A stretch of DNA of 44,458 nt. It comes from Streptomyces sp. A0642. Lineage in GTDB: Bacteria; Actinomycetota; Actinomycetes; Streptomycetales; Streptomycetaceae. Both the position numbers and the translations under genes were made by a program. Of the stretch, positions 9,464 through 19,371 are shown in pieces (position 1 is the stretch's first letter; each line of letters starts with the position of its first letter). Under the pieces are notes generated by a model. It was not told the DNA's origin and ran no database searches. It worked only from the letters and a program-made list of their open reading frames with translations. The stretch covers positions 1 through 44,458 of the forward strand of contig NZ_SSBL01000040.1 of assembly GCF_004795105.1 (NCBI RefSeq), read 5' to 3'.

Positions 9464-10847
9464 CCTCGTAGGCCGCGCCGATCGCCGCCACGGCTTCCGA
9501 GATCCCGGTGAGGGGCAGCGAGCCGTACCCCAGGAGCAGGCCCGGCTCGCCGGGCGGCCCGCCGAACCGGAACGCCGTGCCACTGCGGACCAGGACCGAG
9601 CGCTGCAGGGCGCCGTGCACCACGGCCGCCTCGTCGGTGCCGGGGGGCAGCACGGCGTAGCTGTGCAGGCCGGCCGCGCAGCCGATGATCCTGGCCTCCG
9701 GCAGGGACTCGTGGACGGCCGCGGCCAGGGCCTCGCGGCGGGAGCGGTAGCGGGAGCGGACCCGGCGCAGGTGCCGGTCCAGCAGGCCGCTGCGCATCAG
9801 CTCGGCGAAGGCCAGCTGGGTGAGCGTGTCGGAGCCCTGGTCCTGGCGGGAGCGGACCCGCTCCATCAGGGGGTACAGCTTCGGGGGTATCACCAGCCAG
9901 CCCAGCCGCAGGCCCGGGACCAGGACCTTGCTGGTGGTGCCCGCGTAGACGACCCGCTCCGGGTCGCCCTCCTGCAGCGCGGTGGGCCGGACCCCGCGGT
10001 CGAACCAGAACTCGCCGTCGTAGTCGTCCTCGATGATCCAGCCGTCCCGGGCCCGCGCCCAGGCCAGGAGCTGTGCGCGGCGCTCCGGCGACATCATGAC
10101 CCCGGTCGGGAACTGGTGCGCGGGGGTGACGAGGACCGCCCGGGCGCCCGTGCGGTCCAGGGCCTCGACGATCAGGCCCTCCTCGTCGACCGGCACCGGC
10201 AGGGGGGTCAGTCCGGTGTCCAGGATGAACCGGCGCTGTCCGCTGTGGCCGGGCTCCTCGATGGCCAGTTCGTGGATGCCGAGGCGCTGGAGCGAGTCGG
10301 AGAGCAGCGCCAGTCCCTGGGCGAACCCCGCCGTGACCATCACCTGGCCGGGCTCGGTGTGCACCGAGCGCACCCGGCCCAGATACCCCGAGAGTTCGTT
10401 GCGGAGCTCGGCGATGCCGGCGACCGGGGGGTAGTCCATCCCCTCGCGACCGACGTTCTGAAGCACCTTCGTATAGGAGTTGAGCCACTCCTGGCGGGGG
10501 AAATTCGACAGGTTCGCTATGCCGACCCGCAGATCCCAGCGCGCGCTCGTCGCCGGACGGGAGTCCAGCAGGGACGTGTCGCCGACGCTCTCGGGCATCT
10601 TCCGGGCCACGTGGGTGCCCGAGCCGCGGACCGCGTCCAGATAGCCCTCGGCGATCAGCTGCTCGTACGCCTCGACCACCACGCTACGGGAAAGCCCCAG
10701 GTCCAGGGCGAGTTGGCGGCTGGAGGGCAGACGTGACCCGGGGTGCAGAACCCGGTCCTCGACCCTGGTCTTGATGGCGTTCTGGAGCTGTGCGGTGAGC
10801 GGTACAGCCGAGTCCCGGTCCACTTGGACCGACAGATGCCAGGCCAT
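9447..10847 (-). CDS. MocR-type regulator (GntR HTH + aminotransferase fold)
   Basis: Transcription factor with an N-terminal GntR winged helix (about residues 5-75, including LPSSRQLALDLGLSR and VVVEAYEQLIAEGYL) joined to a fold-type I PLP-binding domain. PLP lysine is K307 in TTSKVLVPG, followed by RLGWL. MocR proteins sense PLP or amino-group ligands and often act on the gene series running the other way. ATG 10847 has GGAG eight bases upstream. The longer start at 10898 adds 17 residues before the family-like MAWHLSVQVDRD. It is divergent from the sugar/trp operon, which holds two PLP aminotransferases and TrpB. It is the obvious candidate regulator of that operon. Confidence 0.92.
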   Translation of the reverse strand: MAWHLSVQVDRDSAVPLTAQLQNAIKTRVEDRVLHPGSRLPSSRQLALDLGLSRSVVVEAYEQLIAEGYLDAVRGSGTHVARKMPESVGDTSLLDSRPATSARWDLRVGIANLSNFPRQEWLNSYTKVLQNVGREGMDYPPVAGIAELRNELSGYLGRVRSVHTEPGQVMVTAGFAQGLALLSDSLQRLGIHELAIEEPGHSGQRRFILDTGLTPLPVPVDEEGLIVEALDRTGARAVLVTPAHQFPTGVMMSPERRAQLLAWARARDGWIIEDDYDGEFWFDRGVRPTALQEGDPERVVYAGTTSKVLVPGLRLGWLVIPPKLYPLMERVRSRQDQGSDTLTQLAFAELMRSGLLDRHLRRVRSRYRSRREALAAAVHESLPEARIIGCAAGLHSYAVLPPGTDEAAVVHGALQRSVLVRSGTAFRFGGPPGEPGLLLGYGSLPLTGISEAVAAIGAAYEDARRR

Positions 10848-10848
10848 C

Positions 10849-10887
10849 TGGTCTGCTCCGTCTCCCCCGCAGTGGTCTGGGTGGTCC
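10849..10887. promoter_or_regulatory. Candidate MocR operator: repeated TGGTCTG
   Basis: TGGTCTG occurs as direct repeats at 10849-10855 and 10873-10879 (24-base period), with a related GTGGTCC at 10881-10887. The site covers the MocR ribosome-binding region and lies upstream of the candidate promoter of the opposite operon. MocR proteins such as GabR and PdxR typically bind direct repeats in this position. Confidence 0.4.
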
Positions 10888-10906
10888 CCCTCGCCCACTG
10901 GCCTAC

Positions 10907-10935
10907 TTGATCACGCCAACGGCCTTTATTTATAG
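10907..10935 (+). promoter_or_regulatory. Candidate promoter of the sugar/trp operon
   Basis: TTGATC (10907-10912), a 17-base spacer, then TTATAG (10930-10935) resembles a sigma-70-type promoter in an unusually A/T-rich patch of this G/C-rich DNA. The GAGGGAG ribosome-binding site and ATG 10955 follow closely, so the 5' leader would be very short. Confidence 0.4.
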
Positions 10936-10954
10936 CACTCAGAGGGAGAACCCC

Positions 10955-12295
10955 ATGGTTGAAATGACTGGCGTACTCGCTCCCGTGATCCATGGGCGGG
11001 ACGGCGCGAGCGTCTTCGACGAGAAGATCGAACGCCGCACTCTGCGGGTGGGCATCGTCGGCCTCGGCTACACCGGTCTGCCGCTCGGTCTCGGATTCGC
11101 CACGGCCGGTCTTCCGGTGCTCGGGCTGGACACCGACGCCGAGCGGGTCGACCGGGTGGCACGCGGCAGCTCCTACCTGCCGGACGTCAGCGACGCCGAA
11201 CTCGGCGCGGTGAAAGCCCGGTTGAAGGCGACCACCGAGCCCGGCGAGCTGGCCGGCTCGGACGTCCTGATCGTGTGCGTGCCGACTCCGGTCACCGGCG
11301 ACCAGCAGGCCAACCTGGCGTACGTGGAGTCCGCGATGGACTCCGTGGCGCCGCTGCTGCGCCGCGGGACGCTGCTCATCCTGCAGTCCACCGTCCCGCC
11401 GGGCACCACGGCCGCCGCCGCGGCCGCCCTGTCCCGCACGACCGGCCTGGAGCCGGGCACCGACTTCCACGTGGCGATGGCCCCCGAGCGGGTCGACCCC
11501 GCCAACACGAACGGCTGGAACCTCTCCAACACACCGAAGGTGGTGGGCGGTCTCACCGACGAGTGCACCCGCCGCGCGGCGGCCCTGTTCGGTCTGGTCT
11601 GCGAGACGGTGGTGCCGGTGTCCCGGACGGAGGTCGCCGAGCTGTCGAAGGTCTTCGAGAACACCTTCCGCCTGGTCAACATCAGCCTCACCCTCGAACT
11701 CTCCGACCTGTGCCGCCAGTTGGACATACCGGTCCGAGAGGTGATCGACGCCGCCTCCACCAAGCCCTACGGCTTCCTCCCGCACTATCCGGGGCCCGGC
11801 GTGGGCGGCGAGTGCATACCGGTCGACCCGCTGTTCCTGCGGGAGGCAGCGGACCGGGCCGGCACCGAGATGAAGCTGGTGGCCGCCGCGTTCGAGCGGG
11901 TGGAGCAGCGGCCCTGGCAGGTCGTGGAGCGGCTCGCGGAGCTGGTCGAGGAACGCGGTTCCTCGCTGCGGGGCGCCAAGGTCCTGGTCGTGGGCGTCAG
12001 TTACAAGTCCGGCGTCGCCGATCTGCGCAACGCGCCCGCCCTGGACGTCATCCGGGGGCTGCGGTCCGCCGGGGCCGTCGTCTCGTACCACGACCCGCTG
12101 GTCCCGGACCTCGTCGTGGACGGCGAGCCGGTCGCCTCGGCCGACTGGGCGGTGGTGGAACTGGCGCAGCTGGACGCCGCGGTCATGGTCACCCCCGTGC
12201 CGGGCCTGGAGCAGGACCTGCTGTGGGGCATTCCGCCGGTCGTCCTCGACACCCACAACAAGCTCACGGCGGCCAGCAATGTGGCGGTGCTCTGA
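10955..12295 (+). CDS. UDP-sugar 6-dehydrogenase (UDP-HexNAc dehydrogenase type)
   Basis: NAD-dependent four-electron oxidation of a nucleotide-sugar CH2OH to a carboxylate, as in WecC/WbpA-type UDP-ManNAc or UDP-GlcNAc dehydrogenases. The 446-residue product has the Rossmann motif GLGYTGLPLG, the VCVPTPV segment, a central ENTFRLVNI region, catalytic Cys287 in GVGGECIPVDP, and the C-terminal GVSYKSGVADLR. The residue before Cys287 is Glu where the family usually has His (GGHCIPVDP). ATG 10955 is preceded by GAGGGAG. It is the first gene of the operon and overlaps trpD by one base (TGATG). Exact substrate not determinable. The context suggests a uronic or amino-uronic sugar. Confidence 0.85.
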   Translation: MVEMTGVLAPVIHGRDGASVFDEKIERRTLRVGIVGLGYTGLPLGLGFATAGLPVLGLDTDAERVDRVARGSSYLPDVSDAELGAVKARLKATTEPGELAGSDVLIVCVPTPVTGDQQANLAYVESAMDSVAPLLRRGTLLILQSTVPPGTTAAAAAALSRTTGLEPGTDFHVAMAPERVDPANTNGWNLSNTPKVVGGLTDECTRRAAALFGLVCETVVPVSRTEVAELSKVFENTFRLVNISLTLELSDLCRQLDIPVREVIDAASTKPYGFLPHYPGPGVGGECIPVDPLFLREAADRAGTEMKLVAAAFERVEQRPWQVVERLAELVEERGSSLRGAKVLVVGVSYKSGVADLRNAPALDVIRGLRSAGAVVSYHDPLVPDLVVDGEPVASADWAVVELAQLDAAVMVTPVPGLEQDLLWGIPPVVLDTHNKLTAASNVAVL

Positions 12296-13413
12296 TGGCG
12301 GCCACCCTGCTCGCCGGCCGTGCGCTCCCCACCGTCACCCGGGACGCCGTCGCGGGTCGTACGGTGTCGGCCGAGGCGGCCCGGGCGGCGGTGGCGGAAC
12401 TCCTGGACGCGTCCACGGACGAGGTGGACGCCGCTGCCTTCCTGACCGCCGTCGCGGTGGGCGGGGCAACCCCGGTGCTGGTGGCGGCCGCGGTGGAAGC
12501 GGTGCTCGCGGTGGCCAGGCCGGTCGGCTGGACGGGCCCGGCGGTCGATGTGGTCGGCACCGGCGGTGACGGCAGCGACTCGGTCAACATCTCCACCCTG
12601 GCCGCTCTCGTCGCGGCCTCGGCCGGGGCGACGGTCGCCAAGGCCGGTAACCGGGCGGCGACTTCACCATGCGGGAGCGCCGACCTGCTGGAGGCCCTCG
12701 GGATCGACATCGACCCCGGGGAGCGGATCACGGAACTGCTGGCCGCGCACCGGTTCGCGTTCCTCTTCACCCCCGCGCTCCACCCGGCGCTGCGCAGGCT
12801 GGCCCCGGTCCGCCGGCGGCTCGGCTTCCGCACCCTGTTCAACCTGTCCGGCCCGCTCGCCAACCCGGTCCCGCTGACCGGCCGGCTCATCGGCACCGCG
12901 ACCCTCCAGGACCAGGAAGTCCTGGCGCAGGCCGCCCTGCTGCTCGGCCACCGGCGGACCTGGGTCGTCCAGGGCTTCGACGGAGTGGACGAACTGACCA
13001 CGGCGGGCCCCGCACGGGTGCTCCAGGTGGACGGCGGCACACTCACCGCGTTCACCATCGACCCGGCCGGGCTCCCGCTGCGGCCGGCGGGCCGCGCCGA
13101 ACTGGCGGGCGGTGACGCGGCACGCAACGCGGTCCTCTCCCGCCAGGTGCTGGGCGGGACGGCCCCCGCCCCGCTGCTCGACACCGTGCTGCTGAACGCG
13201 GCGGCCGCGCTCCACCTGGCCGGGCGCGCCGACGACATGGCGTCCGCGCTGACCCTCGCCCGGAACGCCGTGGAGCGGGGAGCCGCGACCGCCCTCGCCG
13301 ACCGGCTCGCCCGGGCCTCGGACACCGACCGGCCCGCCCGCACCACCCTCACCGACCGGCTCGCCCGGACCCGGATCCACCCGACCGCCCCGATCACCTC
13401 GGAGATCAGCTGA
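12295..13413 (+). CDS. trpD: Anthranilate phosphoribosyltransferase
   Basis: Second step of tryptophan synthesis: joins anthranilate to the ribose of PRPP. The 372-residue protein has the PRPP loop GTGGDGSDSVNIST near residues 87-100, and AKAGNRAATSPCGSADLLEA after it, matching the TrpD anthranilate/PRPP site. The tail carries an unusual Arg/Ala/Thr-rich repeated stretch (DRLARASDTDR, DRLARTRIH), slightly longer than the typical TrpD. Starts inside the dehydrogenase stop and ends in TGATG with trpC. A non-native aminobenzoate acceptor is possible but not shown. Confidence 0.93.
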   Translation: MAATLLAGRALPTVTRDAVAGRTVSAEAARAAVAELLDASTDEVDAAAFLTAVAVGGATPVLVAAAVEAVLAVARPVGWTGPAVDVVGTGGDGSDSVNISTLAALVAASAGATVAKAGNRAATSPCGSADLLEALGIDIDPGERITELLAAHRFAFLFTPALHPALRRLAPVRRRLGFRTLFNLSGPLANPVPLTGRLIGTATLQDQEVLAQAALLLGHRRTWVVQGFDGVDELTTAGPARVLQVDGGTLTAFTIDPAGLPLRPAGRAELAGGDAARNAVLSRQVLGGTAPAPLLDTVLLNAAAALHLAGRADDMASALTLARNAVERGAATALADRLARASDTDRPARTTLTDRLARTRIHPTAPITSEIS

Positions 13414-14206
13414 TGGCCACCCATCTCGACGACATCGTCGCCGCCAAACGCGCCGCCTGGAGCGGCCCGGTGGCCGCCGACGCCGCGGCCCGCGGCCGAA
13501 GGACGCCCGCCGTACCCGGCCGGCTGGCCGCCGCACTCGGCGGGAACGAGGTCTCGGTCATCGCCGAGATCAAGCCGAAGTCCCCGTCCAAGGGACAGCT
13601 GCTCGACCCCGCGCAGGCCGTGCCCACCGCGAGGAGCTACATCGCGGGCGGCGCCTCGGCCATCTCCGTACTCGGTGACACCCCCTACTTCGGCGGCTCG
13701 CCCGAGCTGGTCCGTACGGTCGCGGAGCACCCCGACGTCACCGTCCCCGTCCTCTTCAAGGACTTCATGGTGGACGTCCGCCAGGTGACGCTCGCCCACG
13801 ACAGCGGGGCCGACGGCGTCCTGATCATCGCCCGGGCCGTCGGCGACGCGCTCCTGACGGACCTGGTGCGGACCGCCCACGGCCTCGGCCTCGACGCACT
13901 GGTGGAGACCTTCACCCAGGACGAGGTGGACCGGGCGCTGACCGCCGGAGCCCGCATCGTCGGCATCAACAACCGGGACCTCCAGACCTTCTCGGTGGAC
14001 CTGGACAACTCGGCCAGGCTGCGCCGCGACATCCCGCGCGGGGTGCTGACCGTCAGCGAGAGTGGCCTGACCGGCCGCCACGACATCGAACGCATCGCCG
14101 CGCACGGCTTCGACGCCGCGCTCATCGGCGAGTCCTTGCTCAGCAGCCCCGACCCCGCCGCGCAGCTGCGGTCCTACACCGGGGTCCAGATTCTGGAGGT
14201 GGCCTC

Positions 14207-14210
<4 letters not shown>
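13413..14210 (+). CDS. trpC: Indole-3-glycerol-phosphate synthase
   Basis: Closes the indole ring from carboxyphenylamino-deoxyribulose phosphate. A 265-residue TIM barrel with AEIKPKSPSKG, the catalytic-lysine region VPVLFKDFMVD (most relatives have LRKDFI, so an Arg is Phe here), VETFTQDE, the phosphate-site INNRDL, SESGL and GESLL. The catalytic Lys and Glu positions are kept. Linked to trpD by TGATG and to trpB by a GTGA overlap, so expression is tightly coupled. Confidence 0.94.
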
Positions 14211-15390
<1,180 letters not shown>

Positions 15391-15391
<1 letters not shown>

Positions 15392-16188
15392 TGAAGCGCA
15401 TCGAACAGACCTTCACCGACAACCGGACCAAGGACGAGACGACCCTGGTCGCCTACATCACCTCCGGCTACCCGCATCTCGGGGAGACCGTCGGGCTGAT
15501 CTCCGCCGCCGTGGAGGCCGGCGCCGACGTGATCGAGCTCGGTGTCCCGTTCTCCGACCCCCTCGGCGACGGCCCGGTCATCCAGGCGACCGGCCAGGCC
15601 GCCCTGGACACCGGCACCACCGCCGCCGCCACCCTCGACGTCGTCGCCGAGGCGCGCGCCGCCGGAGTCGAGGCGCCGATCGTGCTGATGGGTTACTGCA
15701 ACCCGTTCCTGCGCTACGGCCTCACCCAGCTGTACGACGACGCCAGGTCGGCCGGAGTCGACGGGTTCGTCGTCCCCGACCTGCCGGTCAGCGAGGGCGC
15801 CGAGTGGCTGGCGCACGCCGAGGCCAACGAGCTGGGCCAGACGTTCTTCACCGCTCCCGGCAGCTCGGCCGAGCGCATCGCGGCCTCCGCCGCCGCCTCC
15901 CGCGGCTTCCTGTACGTCCTCGCCGCCAACGGCGTCACCGGGGTCCGCAAGGACCTGGACCCGGGCCTCGACGCCTACCTGGAGCGGGTGCGCGCGGCCG
16001 GTGACACCCCGATGGCCGTCGGGTTCGGCATCTCCCGCCCGGAGCACGTGGCGTCGCTGCACGGCAAGACGGACGGCGTGATCGTGGGCAGCGCCCTGCT
16101 CCAGGCCATCGGCGCCGCCCGGGACGCGGCCGGCCGCCGGCAGGCCGTCACCGGGCTGATCTCCTCCCTCAAGGCGGCCACCCGATGA
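15391..16188 (+). CDS. trpA: Tryptophan synthase alpha subunit
   Basis: Splits indole-3-glycerol phosphate to indole and glyceraldehyde 3-phosphate and channels indole to TrpB. The 265-residue TIM barrel keeps both catalytic acids at the standard numbers: Glu49 in IELGVPFSDP and Asp60 in LGDGP. It also keeps YITSGYP near the start and a C-terminal GFGIS phosphate loop. It overlaps trpB by one base and the following aminotransferase by four bases (ATGA), so the trp block is fused to the amino-sugar block of the operon. Confidence 0.95.
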
Positions 16189-17345
16189 ACGACGCCACCG
16201 CCATCCCGTTCTTCAGCGGCGCCGCCTCCGCCCGCCGGGACCGCGCCGCGCTGGAGGCCATGGTCCGCCAGGTGGCCGCCTCCGGCCGGTTCACCTCGGG
16301 CCCGGTCACCGCGGAACTGGAGGCCGCGATCGCCGCCCGCACCGGCGCGCGGCACGCGGTGGCCGTCGCCAACGGGACCGACGCCCTCGTCATCCTGCTC
16401 CGGGCGGCGGGCATCGGCCCCGGCGACGAGGTGATCGTCCCCGCGTACACCTTCTTCGCGACCGCGTCGTGCGTCCTGCACGTCGGCGCCGAGCCGGTGC
16501 TGGTGGACGTCCTTCCCGGCAGCTACGCGATGGACCCGCAGCGCGCCGAGGCCGCGATCACCGAGCGCACCAAGGCGATCATGCCGGTGCACCTGTTCTC
16601 GCAGATGGCCGACATGGAGGTGCTGAAGGACCTGGCCGACCGGCACGGGCTCCTCCTCCTGGAGGACAGCGCCGAGGGCATCGACATGCGGGCGGGCGGG
16701 GTGCACGCGGGCCTGTGGGGCAGCGGCGGGGTGCTCTCCTTCTTCCCCACCAAGACCCTCGGCTCGCTCGGCGACGCCGGCATGCTGCTCACGGACGACG
16801 ACGGGATCGCCGCTTCCGCCCGGCGGCTGCGCCTGCACGGCCAGGGCACGGACGGCGCGTACGCCACGGACGGTGCCTACGTGTACCAGGAGCTCGGCTA
16901 CAACAGCCGGTGCGACGAACTGCAGTCGGCGTTCCTGCTGCACCGCCTGGAACGCCTGAGCGAGGAGACCGGGCGGCGCGCCGAACTGGCCGCCCGCTAC
17001 GACCGGCTGCTCGCCCCGCTGGCCGGCACGGTGACCACGCCCTGGATGGCGCCCGCCAAGTCGCCCAGCAACCAGGTCTATTACGTGTACCTCATCGAGT
17101 GCGACCGCCGGGACGAGCTGGCCGCCTACCTGGAGGCCCACGGCGTCGGCACCGAGGCGTACTACCCGCGCCCGCTGACCGAGCAGCCCCTGCTCGCCCC
17201 GCTGCCGGGCTCCCGCCACCCCGTCCCGGTCTCCGAGGCCGCCGCGCGGCGCGCCCTGGCACTGCCCCTCTACCCCGACCTCACGGACCAGCAGGCCGAC
17301 CGCGTCGCCGCCCTCGTCCACGCCTTCTACGGAGCCGCATCGTGA
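16185..17345 (+). CDS. DegT/DnrJ/EryC1/StrS aminotransferase 1
   Basis: PLP enzyme of the sugar aminotransferase family, converting a keto-sugar (often nucleotide-linked) or keto-cyclitol to an amine. The 386-residue product shows the ANGTDAL cofactor-phosphate loop, VPAYTFFATA, LLEDSAEG (PLP-pyridine Asp), and the Schiff-base lysine K190 in FFPTKTLGSLGDAG. YNSRCDELQ follows it. It overlaps trpA and the next aminotransferase by four bases each. With the sugar dehydrogenase and the Gfo/Idh protein at 21.9 kb, a WbpE-like role on a 3-keto-uronic sugar is possible (inference). Confidence 0.9.
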   Translation: MNDATAIPFFSGAASARRDRAALEAMVRQVAASGRFTSGPVTAELEAAIAARTGARHAVAVANGTDALVILLRAAGIGPGDEVIVPAYTFFATASCVLHVGAEPVLVDVLPGSYAMDPQRAEAAITERTKAIMPVHLFSQMADMEVLKDLADRHGLLLLEDSAEGIDMRAGGVHAGLWGSGGVLSFFPTKTLGSLGDAGMLLTDDDGIAASARRLRLHGQGTDGAYATDGAYVYQELGYNSRCDELQSAFLLHRLERLSEETGRRAELAARYDRLLAPLAGTVTTPWMAPAKSPSNQVYYVYLIECDRRDELAAYLEAHGVGTEAYYPRPLTEQPLLAPLPGSRHPVPVSEAAARRALALPLYPDLTDQQADRVAALVHAFYGAAS

Positions 17346-18466
17346 CCACCGTCATCCCGTACTTCGACTGGCCCGCCCGCTCGGCCGACTGGGCCGACGA
17401 CCTCGTGGAGGTCTTCCAGGAGGTCGCCGAGAGCGACGAGTTCATCCTGAAGTCCCGGGTCGAGCGCCTGGAGGCGGAGATCGCCGAGCGCACGGGTGCG
17501 GCCCACGCCGTAGCCGTGGCCAGCGGCACCGGCGCCCTGACCGTGATCCTGGCCGCTCTCGGCCTCGGAGAGGGGGACGAGGTGGTCACCCCGGCCTTCT
17601 CCTTCGTCTCCACCGCCTCCACGGTCGCCCTGCGCGGGGCCCGCCCCGTCTTCGCCGACGTCGAGTACGAGACGTGCCTGCTCGACCCGGCCGCCGCCGA
17701 GGCCGCCGTCACCGAGCGCACCCGGGCGCTGCTGCCGGCCTATCTGTTCAGCGGCTCCCCGAAGATGGGCGCCTTCGCCGACATCGCCGCCCGGCACTCC
17801 CTGCACCTGGTCGAGGACAGCGCCATCGCGCTGGGCGCCGAGGTGGACGGCAAGCCCGCCGGCCGGCACGGGCACGCCGGGGTCTACTCCTTCTTCCCCG
17901 CGAAGCCCGCCGGCGGCATCGGCGATGCCGGGATGATCGTCACGGACGACCCCGGCCTCGCCCGTACCGCCCGGATGCTGCGCAACCACGGCCAGCCCGC
18001 CGGCAAGCGCTTCTACCACGAGCTGCTCGGCTTCAACTCCCGGATGGACGAGCTGACCGCCGGCTTCCTGCTGCGCAAACTCCCCCACCTGGACCGGCTC
18101 CTGGAGCGGCGCCGCGAGATCGCCGCCGTCTACGAGGAGGGGCTGCGCCCGCTCGCCCCGGCGCTGCTCCCCCCGCCGGGAGGCTTCGAGGGACGTTCCG
18201 TCTACACGTACGTGGTACGCGCCCAGCAGCGCGAGGAGCTGCGCGCCCACCTGGCCGGCCAGGGCATCGAGACGGCCGTCTACTACCCGCGCCCCCTCCA
18301 CCTGCAGCCCGCGTTCGCCCACCTCGGCCACCGGCCCGGTGACTTCCCCGTGGCCGAGCAGCTCTCCCGCGAGGCGCTCGCCCTGCCCCTGCACCCGGAC
18401 ATGGCGCCGGGGGCGGCCGAACGCGTCGTCGCCGCGGTCACCCGCTTCTACACGGCGGGGAAGTGA
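17342..18466 (+). CDS. DegT/DnrJ/EryC1/StrS aminotransferase 2
   Basis: A second sugar-type PLP aminotransferase of 374 residues, clearly distinct from its neighbour. Motifs are ASGTGAL, TPAFSFVSTAST, LVEDSAIALGAE and the Schiff-base lysine K188 in FFPAKPAGGIGDAG, then FNSRMDEL. GTG 17342 overlaps the previous stop (GTGA). Most FlmB/WbpE-type enzymes read FxxxK-x-GxxGDGG, so the active site is intact. Two tandem family members suggest two amination steps, giving for example a diamino sugar. The second could instead act as a PLP dehydratase, as some relatives do. Confidence 0.9.
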   Translation: MTTVIPYFDWPARSADWADDLVEVFQEVAESDEFILKSRVERLEAEIAERTGAAHAVAVASGTGALTVILAALGLGEGDEVVTPAFSFVSTASTVALRGARPVFADVEYETCLLDPAAAEAAVTERTRALLPAYLFSGSPKMGAFADIAARHSLHLVEDSAIALGAEVDGKPAGRHGHAGVYSFFPAKPAGGIGDAGMIVTDDPGLARTARMLRNHGQPAGKRFYHELLGFNSRMDELTAGFLLRKLPHLDRLLERRREIAAVYEEGLRPLAPALLPPPGGFEGRSVYTYVVRAQQREELRAHLAGQGIETAVYYPRPLHLQPAFAHLGHRPGDFPVAEQLSREALALPLHPDMAPGAAERVVAAVTRFYTAGK

Positions 18467-19371
18467 GCGCGGTGTCCGTGCGAGACGTCCTGGGCATCGC
18501 CGCGGACCGGCTGTGCGGCATCGGCGACGAGGCCGCCCCCGATCTCGCCGGCCAGCTGGCCATCCACCACGAACTGGGCATGGACGCGATCGAGCTGCGT
18601 ACCGTCGACGGGCTCGGCCTGCACGATCTGCCCGCCGGTGACGCCGCCGACCTCGCCCGCCGCACCATCGTCGCCGGTCTGCGGGTGCCGGTCGTGGACA
18701 CCCCGGTGGGCTCCTGGTCCACCACCGTGGCCACCGGCATGGACGGCGAGCTGGCGATCCTGGAACGCTCCGCCAAGGCGGCGGCCCTGCTCGGCTGCGA
18801 CCGGCTGCGCGTCATGTCGTACCCCAACGACGGCCGGCCGGAGCGCGAGTGGCGCGTCGAGTCGCTGCGCCGGATGCGGACGCTGACCCGTGAGGCCGAG
18901 CGCCTGGGCGTGACGCTGCTGCACGAGAACTGCCAGGGCTGGGCCGGGCAGAGCGCCGCGCACACGGTCCACATGCTGGAAGAGGTCGCGAGTCCCCGCC
19001 TGCGGCTGCTGTTCGACACCGGAAACGGGCTCGCCTACGGCTACGACTCCCTGGACTTCCTGGAGCGGGTGGCCCCGTGGGTGGAGCACGTGCACATCAA
19101 GGACGGGATCCGCTCCGGCGGACAGGCCGAGTTCACGATGCCCGGCGAGGGCACGGCCCACATCACCACGTGCGTGCGGCTGCTGGAGGAGGACGGCTAC
19201 CGCGGCTACTACAGCCTGGAGCCGCATCTGGCCCACATCCCGCACCTGGGCCTGTCGGGCGACCCGTCCGCACTCGCCGACGGCTACCGGGCCTACGCCC
19301 GGCGCTGTGCCGGACTGCTCGGCATCGACGCCGGCAGCCGTACGTACTGGGAGGAGAGCCACCATGGCTGA
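18463..19371 (+). CDS. Xylose-isomerase-like TIM-barrel enzyme
   Basis: Member of the AP-endonuclease-2/xylose-isomerase fold (IolE/IolI, hexulose epimerases and similar). The 302-residue protein has the expected metal ligands in order: Glu in LLHENCQGW, Asp in LFDTGNG, His in VEHVHIKDG and Glu in YYSLEPHL. It probably isomerises or epimerises a keto-sugar, or dehydrates a keto-inositol. The exact substrate is not evident. GTG 18463 overlaps the aminotransferase stop (GTGA). The stop lies eight bases inside the M20 gene. Its place after two aminotransferases fits sugar or cyclitol tailoring. Confidence 0.85.
   Translation: MSAVSVRDVLGIAADRLCGIGDEAAPDLAGQLAIHHELGMDAIELRTVDGLGLHDLPAGDAADLARRTIVAGLRVPVVDTPVGSWSTTVATGMDGELAILERSAKAAALLGCDRLRVMSYPNDGRPEREWRVESLRRMRTLTREAERLGVTLLHENCQGWAGQSAAHTVHMLEEVASPRLRLLFDTGNGLAYGYDSLDFLERVAPWVEHVHIKDGIRSGGQAEFTMPGEGTAHITTCVRLLEEDGYRGYYSLEPHLAHIPHLGLSGDPSALADGYRAYARRCAGLLGIDAGSRTYWEESHHG

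Noticed and set aside
9160..10488. 442-residue minus-strand ORF with 11-residue repeats over the MocR gene
   Set aside because: Out-of-frame reading of the MocR gene plus the 33-base repeat array; the peptide repeats follow from the DNA repeats, and there is no ribosome-binding site or family motif.
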